From Eutypa lata (Eukaryota > Ascomycota > Sordariomycetes > Xylariales > Diatrypaceae), in assembly GCA_022661535.1 (NCBI GenBank), contig JAKULF010000004.1:2604001-2668000 (forward strand): a stretch of DNA of 64,000 nucleotides, in the 5' to 3' direction. The stretch's first letter is position 1; each line of letters begins with the position of its first letter. Shown piece by piece: positions 21,891 to 33,258 of this stretch. The notes under the pieces were generated by a model. It ran no database searches and was not told where the DNA came from. It was given only the letters and a program-made list of their open reading frames with translations. Position numbers and translations under genes: made by a program.

Positions 21891-23928
21891 ATCTGAGGCA
21901 AGTTATATGTACAGTTTCGACGGGTTTTTAACCGTCATTATAGATTAAGAAAATACAACATCCCTTACCCCCCTTAATCAATTTCTTTTCTAACGTCATT
22001 TTAGCGACCTTATAGACAGACACTAAAGATCGCCAGTTTCGATCGTTCGCTCCTAAACCTAAACGTCTAGTCTGCTTACTTTCTCAATTACCATTTTCCA
22101 TTTTCCTTACCAATCACATCAAAGGTTTCAGTTAAAGTTGGAAATTTCCTTGCCTATATTAATCCTTTGAATCCTTTCTCGTCTATCATTCCCTACTTGG
22201 CCCTGAAGTGCCCTGGCTGTCGTTAATCGGGCTGTTGGGGCAGGCCTAGAACCATGCCGGTTTGGGGGCGGGCTACATAGAAGTTGTTACAAAAAGTGTT
22301 CATCTCAATGACTTTTTTAAGCGATGAGCACAACCACAGGGAGGAAACCCCGGGTATTTCAACCATTGAACATCCATCACGTGCTATTCTAACACGTGCT
22401 CACTCTCCTCAATCCATTGGAGAGGCGAAGCTTTCGTCTACTCTACTACCTACCTCTATGACCTAGATATCCCCACCAATTATGCTATGCATACCCCATT
22501 CAGTGCTCTCATGGACCGCCTGGCCAGTGGTCACCGTAGATAAATGGAGCAAACGTTATTGATCCTTCGGCCCCCTTAACGTCTGCCACTGCATATCATT
22601 CTTGTCGCTCTTACCATGAGGTAGGATGGTGTCTGACATATTGACGACACTCTAATTGCCACATGCGAACTCACCTAGACGGCTCTGACAGCCTAGAATA
22701 TTTGGCGTCAGCAAAGCGAAAAAGTCAAGGTTCAGCTCAGAAGCCTATAAGCGATCTTCAAGACCGCATTAACATTGGGCGGCGCTTCTAATTGCTGTAT
22801 GATCAGCGCTTATCTCGCAGTGTTGCTTATGCTGCTTATGCTGTTGGTACCTAGATAAAGCGAATGTATCTAGGGAGATTTGAACTATGCTGTGAGGGCT
22901 ATTCTCACCCGAATTGCTGTCAATGCTTCAGGGGCTTAGGTGACTTTGGATCTATGCTTCTGACTCTACGAGCCAAGCTGCCACATCGTCATCTTAAGTA
23001 AGACTATCATGAAGTTAGTCTCTCATAGGCAGGCAGGCTCGTGACAAATTGCCCCCGCGAGGGCACGAAGACATATCCTATGAAGCTCACAGCAACGGGC
23101 AAGCAACTAGGTTTGCTTATATCGTACATGTAGACCTGGGTTGCTGCCTGCTTTGGGTCATTGTATGGTGTTAAGGATGAGGGGCGAAGGTTTAGTGATA
23201 TTTTTTTGAAGAATTTAGCACGTAGATTTTCGCATTACGAACTACAAATTTAGTGTAGAGAGCTACTAGCCAATGTTGACTTCTCTATGAGAAGGAATTC
23301 GGTATGAAGATAAATTCGTTTACAGAGGTACTAAATGGTAGACTCACGTAATGTTAACAGACTCTAGGTTACGCAATGGTGTCTCAGAAAGAGAAAGCGA
23401 CTTGATTCCCGAAGTAGGTCCTTATTCTTAACGTATTTGATACCATTGGCATGCTTCTATCAACGTATCTCGTGCGCAAGACTGTATGGTATCAGAAAGG
23501 CTGACTATTTGCCTACCCCTATTTTATTTTGGCGAGCTATTGCTAGAGGGCATTCGTATCCATAAGCAAGAATCATCCCAACAAGGTGCTAATAGAATTA
23601 GAACCGATATAACGCTATCTGACATCACTTCAAGACTCTCGTGTGGTATTGAACGTATCCTATGCGAACTAAAAGATCTGTGTTTTCTTCCATACCTTCA
23701 AGCAGGACTCAGAGCAACGATTAAGAAGAGCGGAAAGTGTACCGGCAGTGCAATCTTCCACTGATAAACTCCAACCTCCCATGTCTAGAGAATACAGTCC
23801 ACGTCTCAACACTTACATGCCCTGCGGTATTACCACCTCGGGGCTTAATCCTCGACTGGATACATAGCATCAATCACCACGACTTGAAAGCTTCACAAAG
23901 GAGATTCTTAACACAAGTACGCCACCAC
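21891..23928. other. Intergenic, no clear gene
   Basis: Ordinary-composition DNA between the inverted-repeat element and the His-rich gene. Short ATG frames (22284-22466, 23486-23764) are unrecognised and isolated. No RNA gene or repeat stands out. Confidence 0.5.
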
Positions 23929-24867
23929 CTAGTAAGCGACGCTTTGGTCTGGACTATGGATCTGGCGAAGATAGGGACATTGCTTAAGGTTCGTCCCAAC
24001 GCTTGCCTCTGGAATCAGGTACGACGTGTCTTCATCCTTCGCCCAATCCCACTCTCGTACTTTATCATCTGGGACGAAGAACACAGGCAATTTACGCACG
24101 CATTTCATATCATCCATCATCTTTGGACCGCCTGTGGCTGTGTAGAAGGATTCATATTCCGGGGCCGGCTTGTCCTCTGGCGAGACATCGTATATAGTCG
24201 CTTCACGATATGGGACCCCTCGGGTTCTGAAGAGGACGCTACCCGGCCGGCTGCTTAGTTGGCTGTATGCCGGCGGTAGGTCTGGGATCTCTCCGCGGTC
24301 AATTGACGGCGCCAGTGTTCGGGAGGCTGACAAGGAGGGGGTTGGTGGTGGAGGAGGCTGCGGCGTAGAGATCGACATAGCGCGATCGAAGTTTCTTGAT
24401 ATATCGTCAAGATCCTTGTCAACATGCTGATAGTGATGGTGGTGGTGGTGGTGATGGTGCTGATACTGGTGCTGGTGCTGGTGGCGATGGTGATGATGAT
24501 GAGAGTGACGATGGCTGTGACTATGGCGATGGCGGCTGTAGCTGCGATGACGATAATCCGAGCGGTGAGTTTGATGCTTCTCCTTTTTCTCCTTCCTGTG
24601 CCTGCCGCCAAAATCGATGGCGTCGACCTTACCATCGGTCCACGAGCTTAGGTTGGTCCAAACCTGTCCTTCGGCACCATGGACCCGATACTTGAGTACA
24701 TCGGGAGAGTACATCTTCTTCCTGCTGCTTGTGTATGATGTTCTACCCTTTGGTTCATTTGGGTAGATAGTATCCGCGACACTGTACCGGATAGCGTCCG
24801 AGGCTTCTTTGAGGAGCTGGACAGCATGGGAGGATCCAGAGCTTTGTCTCGACCTATAATGGCCCAT
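23929..24867 (-). CDS. Histidine-rich hypothetical protein
   Basis: ATG-started frame of 312 aa. Residues 1-105 look globular (VQLLKEASDAIRYSVADTIY, YRVHGAEGQVWTNLSSW). About residues 110-150 form a dense His/Arg/Ser then His/Gln run that could bind Ni, Zn or Cu. Next come a polyproline patch (PQPPPPPTPS) and DLPPAYSQL, a PPxY-type motif of the sort read by WW domains of Rsp5-class ubiquitin ligases. The C-terminal part (VSPEDKPAPEYESFYTATGG, KLPVFFVPDDKVREWDWAKD) again looks folded. I do not recognise the family. The His tract is coded by CAC/CAT/CAG repeats that also leave a GTG-rich stretch on the other strand. The last 25 residues could be altered by an unseen intron. Confidence 0.6.
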   Translation of the reverse strand: MGHYRSRQSSGSSHAVQLLKEASDAIRYSVADTIYPNEPKGRTSYTSSRKKMYSPDVLKYRVHGAEGQVWTNLSSWTDGKVDAIDFGGRHRKEKKEKHQTHRSDYRHRSYSRHRHSHSHRHSHHHHHRHQHQHQYQHHHHHHHHHYQHVDKDLDDISRNFDRAMSISTPQPPPPPTPSLSASRTLAPSIDRGEIPDLPPAYSQLSSRPGSVLFRTRGVPYREATIYDVSPEDKPAPEYESFYTATGGPKMMDDMKCVRKLPVFFVPDDKVREWDWAKDEDTSYLIPEASVGTNLKQCPYLRQIHSPDQSVAY

Positions 24868-27099
24868 GATGAGAGTATATATCTTTCAATTCAAACTCAA
24901 TGTGTGAGACAAAGCAGGCAAAGAAAGTAGAAATATAGTCAATTCGTCACATTTGACATGGGATAAGTGATATATACAAAGTCAGCTGCTATCGAACACG
25001 GCCTGGCAGAGGCCGCAAGATATAATGCCAGTTTGACACGCGCAACACAGATTATAAATCTGTGAGAACCAACCTAACATCCATTTCGTCAAATGCGTCG
25101 AGATGGCTGATGTGCGTAACTTGATGTTGGCTCTGATATCCTTATTTTCTTTGTCCTCGACGTTTTCGGTCGAGAGTGGGCGACGAACAATGGCTTTGTG
25201 AAGTGAAGCAACTCGCGTTCGCATTCCTCACCAGCTCACCAACTACTGCAAAGATAATGTAGCAGGGCACCTCCCAATCCAATTACCTATCGTAATAATT
25301 TAACATCTTTTCTAATGTTAGAGATCGCCCAGACGACGTAGAAGAGTCGCAAGCATGATCGGACCTCCTCGTCAGTATAAGAATGTCGCGAAGCAAAACG
25401 AACCCCCGTTTTTACTCCCGCTGTGACCTACTTTGAAGTACCTACTTAGCGGATGCTTGTGAATGGCCATGTTATGCAAGCAGAGATTGGATGAACTGCG
25501 GTTTCTAACATCATGGACTCCCATGAGGCTATTTCATGGTCCTAGTCCCTGATTTAGCATTATGTGGCAAAGGTTTTCGAAGTACAGGGTTCGTCCGAAA
25601 TGTTATGAACGGATAGCATGCGATAAACAAGTCTTGATTAGCTAATTGACTTCCTATATATAGGTGAGTACCTAAATAGCAATCGTTTTCGCATACACCC
25701 CGTATGAAAAGGTTCAACTTTGCATCAAATCCTCTTCTCCACAACATGAACTATATGTGTAGTTTTGTTGAATGTGAAGCTACCCCCTATTTTAATCACG
25801 TAGGTACTTCACTTGCTATGTAGTCAAAAGAGGCTGGGACCCCCTACTAATTGTTCACATGCAAATATGTATGAATTTCCCCAATCTGCAAGAAACTTGC
25901 AGGTCGATCTCTAATTGCTGATTCTGATTGGGCCGTTGAATGATAGACTTCAGATGACATGCAGAGATGTGCAGAAGAAGGTTGCAATAATCTCAACTTA
26001 CATACGTAGCTACACCCTCTGTTTGCTTCGTAGTTAAATACCTAGGTAACTGCTTACTTTAGTCGACATTTGATGGTTAATCCAAATTCGGTCTACTGTT
26101 ATCGGCATCATTATCTGCTTAAGGATTGTTTGAGGAGAAATTGAGGGGCCCCATAAATACAATTGAATAGTGGATGGGGACGCCTGTGAAGCGATCACGC
26201 CCTGAAGCAAATCGAGACCAGCGCCCAAGTCACCGACTTTCTATTGTTCCTCTTCACCGATTACTGGGCGCTATCAGGTTTCCTATAACTTCAATTATCT
26301 TTTTCATTTATTATAGGTCGTATACCTACTATATTCTAATATCATATACGTCCTTCATTTTGCAATGACTGATATGATCTTAATGTCCCTTCAAACCCAA
26401 TGCTTTACACTTGATACCCTGCAAGTTGATATCGCATGAACAAATCTAATTACCACCTCTAGTGTGCACCCTGTCTAGCCGACTTGTGTTCCCCGAGCCC
26501 GTCGCTTCCCTCGCTAATATACATTTTGCGTCCCCCGTGATCCCCTCAAACTTTTCAACCCGATATTTGATGGCCTCACCTTCGAACCACCCTTCAACTC
26601 CTTGATACTTGCTAAGAACTTTATCACGTTACATATGAGCGGCGAAGCCAGCAGCATTGTTGCTTTGAAGAGTTTCTAGGTTATCGGAGTAGCCGGCCAC
26701 TATCGTCTCCTCTCTACCTACCTAGGTACTCGAGAAGACCTCCCCCGGTCTGTTCTAGGCTTGATCCGCCACGAAAAGGGGTGGACCAGCTATGATCTCA
26801 TTAGCACCTACCTGTCCTGTAGCAGCTTGTTATTAGAAACATTAACCTGCAGACATTACACAGATACGGGCCGTCTAATAGCAAGTTTCCGAGTGGTTTT
26901 CTTTCGCATACATACTTACGTATATACGTACATACTACATTACACTCAAGCAGCCCAATCACCTTACCGGCCGGCCGCATTGCGGAGTACAGGGATTCTG
27001 GCGGCATTGGCAACTCCAGATTCAGAGGCTCAACTCCACTAAAGCCCCGCGAAACTCGCCGTGGCTCCCACGTTGTCGGCACACGACAAAGCCTGGCGC
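24868..27099. other. Intergenic, no clear gene
   Basis: Upstream of the His-rich gene and of the glucokinase region. Small ATG frames on the minus strand, such as 24982-25224 (MRTRVASLHKAIVRR, with a CCACQTGIISCGLCQ cysteine pattern), are isolated and unrecognised. CT-rich and short TACCTA/GTAC motifs are frequent. Confidence 0.45.
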
Positions 27100-27464
27100 A
27101 TGAGCGCCAGAGCTGATAATGATGATGATGGTGATGGTGAGCAGGATGGCAACCCCGCGTTCCGAGGCACCACCATCATCACTAAGAACACAACCACAAC
27201 CCTTTCTACTACGGCCACCACGTTTTCTTCCTCACCAGTAGCTGCATCTGAAGTCGACCATGACGATATAGAAATCGGGAGGGACGAAGCCAAGCAAGCT
27301 CAACAAAACAGAAATCCTACGATCCATGCACCGCTCACATTTATTCACATTTTCTCCCTGGCATTTCTAATCCTTGTTCTGGTAAGTCCTTGCCTAACAC
27401 GAGTTATTTTTCTTTTGGCCTGCTTCGTTACCTACCCTAGAACATCCCGAGGTGCTGTTATTAG
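27100..27464 (+). CDS. Possible small tail-anchored protein or glucokinase 5' leader intron
   Basis: A frame starting at ATG 27100 (MSARADNDDDGDGEQDG) contains an Asp-rich, then Ser/Thr-rich part and a hydrophobic helix (FIHIFSLAFLILVL). It runs exactly in phase into a perfect GTAAGT donor at 27382; a CCTAAC branch and CTACCCTAG acceptor end the 59-nt intron at 27440, after which only NIPRCCY and a stop follow. That gives a 101-aa protein with a C-terminal membrane anchor. Equally, the same intron could belong to the 5' untranslated leader of the glucokinase gene that starts at 27851, and the frame could be chance. Confidence 0.3.
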
Positions 27465-27850
27465 TTTCCCCAGTAGTACACCCAGGAACTGTTAGCCCCC
27501 AGCTGGTGGGTTGATCGGCTCGATTGCCCCTCGAGCCCCGCCGCAAACCTTAGACATCCCACATTACTATACATACACACTTATAATAGTCTGCCTGTGT
27601 CGTCACAGGTCAACTCGGTTTTTCTTCGTTCAAAACGCGCAGTTTAATTTAACATAACTAACACCTCTCTTCCTCAAATTAGATTGCTCAATTCTTCCTA
27701 AGCGACGTCAAACTTGAATACTCACGAATATTTACCTCACATCCTTTCTCACGGACTATCTTCTCCCCACCTGCTGCTATAGTGCATGAACCTGTCTGTG
27801 AAAGCCCTCAACCTTTTCCTACTACCCCACCAATCTCCCGCGCCCACACA

Positions 27851-29575
27851 ATGGCTCTTGCCGAAGAGACAAAGCGCATCGCTGCGCAGTTTGAATATAG
27901 CGACGATGATATCAACCAAGGCGTACAGGAATTCTTGCGCCAGATGCGTAAGAATATACCCTCGATATCTGTCTGCAGTACACGATGTCTAACCTATTCA
28001 CACAGACGAGGGTTTACAAAAAGACGGTACAAGCTTGAGCCAGATTCCAACCTATGTCACCGGAGTTCCCAATGGCACAGAGAAGGTTCGTCTTTATGTC
28101 ATCATACCCATGACTTTTCTAGTTCACGATATCTAACCTGTCCATAGGGACTCTACTTGGCGGTTGACCTTGGCGGTACAAACTTCCGAGTCTGTTCCAT
28201 AAATCTCAACGGCGACACTACATTTAGCCTCACTTACGACAAAGTCGCAATTCCTAAAGAAATGATGGTTGCAAAGACGGCTGAAGAACTATTCGGGTTC
28301 TTGGCTAAACAAATCGAACTGTTTTTAAAAGTACACCACGAGGAACATTTCGCAGCTCACGTCCGCCGTAGACAAAGTGTAAGCACTCCGGAAGGATATC
28401 GGGACGAACAGATCTTCCGGCTAGGCTTCACTTTTAGCTTTCCTGTTCAGCAATCCGCCATTAATAAAGGAACCCTGATCCGCTGGACTAAGGGGTTTGA
28501 CATTCCCGATGCGGTCGGCAAGGATGTCTGTGCTCTCCTGCAGCAGGAGATTGACAAGCTTCGCCTTCCTGTCAAGGTTGCTGCCCTAGTTAACGACACC
28601 GTCGGAACGCTTATGGCACGGTCGTACACCTCGCCAGGCAAGACCTCAACTCTTATCGGTGCCATATTCGGGACAGGTACCAATGGTGCATATGTTGAGA
28701 AGGAGGCCAATATTAAGAAGCCCATCGTGGGAGAATACGACAAATCCAGCGGCGAGATGGTCATCAACACTGAATGGGGCTCCTTTGACAACCAGCTCAA
28801 CATATTGCCCAACACAGAATGGGACGCTGATCTAGACAAGGACAGCGTCAACCCGGGCTTCCAACTATTCGAGAAGAGAGTCTCCGGGATGTTCCTGGGC
28901 GAGATCGTGCGCCTGGTCATCGTCGGCATGCTGAAGGACGCCAAGCTATCGCTCTTCCACGACGTTAACTCGAGCTCCAACGACTGGCGGTCCACCACGA
29001 CCATCGGCCCCAACTCCAGCATGTTCCAGCAGTGGGGGCTCGACAGCGCCATCATGTCCATCGCCGAAGCGGACAACACGCCCGAGCTCGCAACCCTGCG
29101 CCAGGAGCTCGAGAGCCAGCTGCAGATCTACTCGGCGTCGTACGAGGACGCGCAGGCCTTCAAGGCGATCGCGTCGGCGGTGGGCCGGCGGGCCGCCAGG
29201 CTCTCGGCCGTGGCCCTCGGCGCCATCGTGCTGCAGAGCGGCAAGCTCCAGGAGACCGACGAGGACCCCGTCGACATCGGCGTCGACGGCAGCCTCGTCG
29301 AGCACTACCCCTTCTTCCGCACCATGATCTTCGAGGCCCTGGCCGCCATCGACGGCATCGGCCCCGAGGGCGCCAAGCGCATCCGCATCGGCATCGCCAA
29401 GGACGGCAGCGGCGTCGGCGCGGCGCTGATCGCCCTCGTCGCCGCCGGCATGGAGAAGAAGGCCGCCATTTCCCACTCGTCCGCCGCCGGCTACTTCCCG
29501 GCCATCAAGGAGGAGATCGCGAAGAAGGTGTCGAGCGTCGTCCCTGGCGTTGGGGAGGCCACTACGTTGACTTGA
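27851..29575 (+). CDS. glkA: Glucokinase (hexokinase family)
   Basis: ATP-dependent phosphorylation of glucose to glucose-6-phosphate, cytosolic, first step of glycolysis. Model: join(27851..27947, 28006..28085, 28148..29575), 534 aa. It resembles fungal glucokinases rather than hexokinases: MALAEETKRIAAQFEYSDDD start, SQIPTYVTGVPNGTEKGLYL, then phosphate-1 LAVDLGGTNFRVC (about 63-75), the sugar-binding signature LGFTFSFPVQQ with KGTLIRWTKGFDIPD, catalytic Asp in LVNDTVGTLMARS, and GAIFGTGTNGAYVE. The adenosine motif near the end reads KDGSGVGAALIALVAA. Both introns carry CTAAC-type branch sites (TCTAACC). Codon GC rises strongly in the last third of the gene. Divergence between glucose-specific and general hexose use cannot be settled here. 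Confidence 0.95.
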
Positions 29576-30629
29576 GAAAAAGATAGAAGGAAATGAAAAG
29601 AAAAGAAAAGTAAAAGAAAGTAAAGAAAATATAGAAAAATCAACATCGTGGTATGAGCGGGGAAGAGGGCACTGTCCTGTTGGTTGACTGGATGGTCGGT
29701 TGGTTGGTTGGGTGTCTTGACGAAGATCAATGAGCTTATTTGGCGTGTGGTATGCGAAACATGGTGGTGTATCGAAACATGGAACCGGCGTTCGTGGTAT
29801 GGTTTACTTACAGTGCAGAGTTGCGTCCGTTTGCACTTTGTTGTTCTAGTAGTAGAGTAGAATAGGGGGTATGCTTTTTTGAGTATATAATAAAACTATT
29901 GTTCTTTCGATAACAAGATTTATCATATACGGCTCTATTCTTCTCGAGGTTTCGTATCCTACAATCAAGACTCACAGTCCAATGCCTCCTGTAGAACTCT
30001 AGGTCAATAGATACGACTTGGGTCAGATTCAAATCATGCTCTCGACTTATGTCGTGTTAAGTTCCCGGGCTTTCAGCTTATAGTTGCTTTTTTTTTATAA
30101 ATTGAATAAAATTTTAACCTCGTCGAATGTATCTCGAAAGGTTGGTTGAATTAATAACTCTATCTATTATAATGATGATGTATTCCTCCTAACAAAAATT
30201 ATCGTTTTGGTATGGCTATTGCTTTGCTTCTTCAGTCTATATTTGTGTATATATACGGAACGTATACACCCTGTATCTCGGTTTCCCCTCCTTTCCACCC
30301 CTTTCTAACAAGGTCTTAACTCCTCGATTCGGTTCAATCCAAATCAGCCAGCCCAAGCAGACTCTTTTTCTTTCACACGGAGGTGACATTTTTTGCCTTG
30401 CTCGCTATCTCAACATCAAAACACCGACGACGCCTACATAGAGCAACCAGCCAGCCAGCCAGTTAACCCTCTAACCAGCCAAGCTGTATAAAAGAACAGA
30501 ATAATTATTGTTTATTTTGCTTTTCAACAAATAAGTAACACAAACCATCCACTTCTACCTCCCTCCCTCTTCTTGCTCACCTCCCTACTCCATTCCACCC
30601 CATCTCCTCTCACTACACCTCTCTACACC
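29576..30629. other. Convergent intergenic region
   Basis: 3' flanks of glucokinase (GAAAAG-rich just after the stop, then TTGGTTGGTTGG) and of the Naa50-like gene. A CCAGCCAGCCAGCCAG run sits near 30450. No gene recognised. Confidence 0.55.
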
Positions 30630-31886
30630 TCACTTGCCAAACGCAGCAGCCGGATAAGCGCGATCCTTCTTCTTGCGCCCCACGGCAGAGCTACTCCGGG
30701 AGCTCGCGCCGCTCCCGCCCCCACCGTTGTTACCATTACCAGCCGGCACGGCCAGGCTGGTACTGCTGCCGCTCCGCGACACATGCATGTCGGCCGGCAG
30801 ATCGTTCCACTCCGTCTGCGGCCGCGCGTTCTGGTACGACATACCAGATCCAGATCCAGCCCTGGGGTTAGGGCTGGGACCTGGACGGGAGGTAGAAGGA
30901 GGCGGCGGCGGCGGCGCTAGGTTCGCCGCTGCTGCTGTGGTGCTAGGGGGTATTGTCGATGTAGATGTCATATCACCACCACCAGTAATACCATTCTCAT
31001 TCCCATTGGTAATCCCCGCATCCCCTCTCCCTCCCCCATCAATCCGCCGCTTCACAATCCAAGCGCTATCGGGCCGAAGCTTGAAGTAGTACCCCGCGAT
31101 CTCGCCGGGCTCGCGCTCGAACCCGCGCGCCAGGTACCAGCGCAAGCCGTCCGCATTGTCGGTCCAGACGTGGGCCCAGACGACGTCGCAGGCCCAGAGG
31201 GGGCTGAGGGCTGCGGCGCGCGCTACGTCGTCGAGGAGGGCGGCGGCGAGGCCGAGGGATCGGTAGGGCGAGAGGAGGACGAGGGATTGGATGTAGAGCG
31301 CATTTGATGAGCTCTGTTGTTGCTGTTGTTGGTAGGCGTTAGGTGGTTGGAGAGGGAAGGGCGACGGCTCGGGGCGGCAGACTAGTCCGCCTATGACTTT
31401 TGGCTGTGGGGACTGAGGTTGTGATTGTAATTGGGATGGGTCGTTGGAAGAAGAAGGTTCGCCATCGGTCCATAGGAGGACTCGGCTGAATGCCCCTGAG
31501 GATTGGGGGTCTGAGAGGCGCGCCCAGAATGAGTCGGGGTAGTTCACCGGTAGCAGGAGCGACGTGATTCGTCGTAGTGCCGGGATGTGCTCTGGGAGGA
31601 TGGGCGAAATCGTCGCTTGTGGGTGGAGGGAGGCTGGACGAGGCAATGCCGCGGGTGGTATTTCTGAGGGGGTCCTGTTGGTCTCGCTGGCGTTCGGTGG
31701 TGATGGTAGTGGTGGTGATATGGTCGCGGCTGTTGCTGACGGCGGCGGTGGTGGTGGTGGGGCAGCCGGTCTTTGTTGATATGACGACGAGGACGGAGGG
31801 GGGACGTAGGCGGGCTGCTTGGGAGTGAAGAAAGACCGAATCGAAGCCTGTTGCCCGGTCTTGCCATTGGTCGAAGGGAGTGACAT
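30630..31886 (-). CDS. Naa50/San-like GNAT N-acetyltransferase with N-terminal PIP-box motif
   Basis: Intronless, 418 aa. A GNAT fold spans about residues 95-265: ISPILPEHIPALRRI, LLLPVNYPDSFWARL (cf. the FPVxYxDxFY element of Naa50/San), VIGGLVCRPE, ALYIQSLVLLSPYRSLGLAA (acetyl-CoA loop R-x-x-G-x-A), VWAHVWTDNADGLRWYLARG and GYYFKLRPDSAWIVKR. Naa50 acetylates protein N-termini starting with Met and supports sister-chromatid cohesion in animals. The very N-terminus, after the ATG at 31886, has Q13-A-S-I16-R-S-F19-F20, a canonical PCNA-interaction box (Q-x-x-[ILM]-x-x-F-F), followed by TPK and a proline-rich linker. A Gly/Asn/Ser-rich tail ends in basic RKKKDRAYP. The Gln-rich stretch before ALYIQ interrupts the fold and is expanded by CAA/CAG codons. 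Family assignment is good; the PCNA link is inference. Confidence 0.8.
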   Translation of the reverse strand: MSLPSTNGKTGQQASIRSFFTPKQPAYVPPPSSSSYQQRPAAPPPPPPPSATAATISPPLPSPPNASETNRTPSEIPPAALPRPASLHPQATISPILPEHIPALRRITSLLLPVNYPDSFWARLSDPQSSGAFSRVLLWTDGEPSSSNDPSQLQSQPQSPQPKVIGGLVCRPEPSPFPLQPPNAYQQQQQQSSSNALYIQSLVLLSPYRSLGLAAALLDDVARAAALSPLWACDVVWAHVWTDNADGLRWYLARGFEREPGEIAGYYFKLRPDSAWIVKRRIDGGGRGDAGITNGNENGITGGGDMTSTSTIPPSTTAAAANLAPPPPPPSTSRPGPSPNPRAGSGSGMSYQNARPQTEWNDLPADMHVSRSGSSTSLAVPAGNGNNGGGGSGASSRSSSAVGRKKKDRAYPAAAFGK

Positions 31887-33258
31887 GGCTTTTTGTATGT
31901 ATGTCTGTATTATTACGATTATTAACTACTACGTACGATGGATGGTATGATATGAAAGATCTAATAGAGAACCTGAGTAGTATGTAGAAACGAGTGTGGA
32001 GAAGATAAAGAAAGTAGTAAGAAGGTAACTAAGGTAGGTAGTTACTGATGACGGTGTGTATGGAATGTTACGGATAAATGTCTCTTTTCTCTGCCTCGTT
32101 ATTCAACCGTTACAATCATAACAAACCGAATAGAAACTTCAAACCTTAAGTTCCGTAGACCTAATACCAAATGCACATACCTAATGTGATAGAATCTCTC
32201 ATTCGTCATCTAAACACCGAACTCTAGTTAGCTAGGTAATTCACATGCATGCAGGCCTGGCCGAACACGACATCGACCCTTTTTTTCTCCTTTCGGGGTT
32301 TGGGAGGGGCCGACAACCAAGGCAAAGGCACCTACTAAGCTTTTGAAAAAGAGGCCTAAAAGGGCGCCTATGCTGCTAACAAAGCACACTAAACGGACCT
32401 CTTTAGATGCCAAATGCAACCTTCTAGGTGGACCCCTGAATCCCCCTAACTCCGGCTATTTCAGGGGAACATGCATCATTCATCGTAAAATTTAAAAAAT
32501 CAGAATGCATTAGATCCTCCCAATGCTCCAATGACAGTTCTTAGCAGTGTGACGGTTTTACTCTGTTGGTTTGCTGCTTACAACTTACATGCGCCAACTT
32601 ACTGGATTAGGTATCATGTAGTATACATGTATGTAGGTATGTATGTATGTAAGTATGTATGTATGTATGTTAGTTAGAGGGTAGGTTAGGTAGTTAGGTA
32701 CCTTCTAATTAAGACAGTATTAGGAATTACTGTTACCGACATTATTGTTGCCACATTATACTTCACCTTATCGATTAGTTACAAAAGCTCATTTTAATTG
32801 ATTACTGGTGATGAGAACCTTTCCATTAGGAAAGAAGAAAAAGTTCATAACCGTTTCCTTCCCCCTTTAGAGCGCTACTAACTTATATTAGTACGTAAAA
32901 ACCATCGACTATAATACCGTAATAGTTATCATATTCATTTATTCGTATCCTTTTGCCTTGGCCTAGGTAGTTAAACTGCTAAAGAAGGGAGCTCTGTCTC
33001 CAAAATAATTCAGCCTTCTCCAAGAAGGCTACTACGTATTGTATTGTACAATCCATCCCCAGAATATAGCCACTGCATTTCCAATCACCCGAAGCGTTAC
33101 ACAAACGATTGGCAGCCTTTCCCATCTACATCACTTTTACCATTTGATATCCTCCATATTTCGCCAGCGCTAGTCGATCAGATCATCAAGCGCCCGGCTA
33201 ATCTCTTTTAACTTCCTCTCTCTTCATACACACATACACACACACAGACACATACGCC
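31887..33258. other. Divergent intergenic (shared promoter region)
   Basis: Lies between the 5' ends of the Naa50-like gene (minus) and the Sgf11-like gene (plus), so both promoters must lie here. It holds a TATG/TTAG microsatellite at 32627-32700. A CACACATACACACACACAGACACA run lies immediately before the Sgf11-like ATG. No extra gene seen. Confidence 0.55.
32637..32670. repeat. (GTAT)n microsatellite
   Basis: Imperfect GTAT/GTAA tandem array in the divergent promoter region. Confidence 0.8.

Noticed and set aside
29032..29586. 184-codon frame overlapping the 3' part of glucokinase
   Set aside because: Out-of-frame shadow of the GC-rich last third of glucokinase; Arg-rich low-complexity translation.
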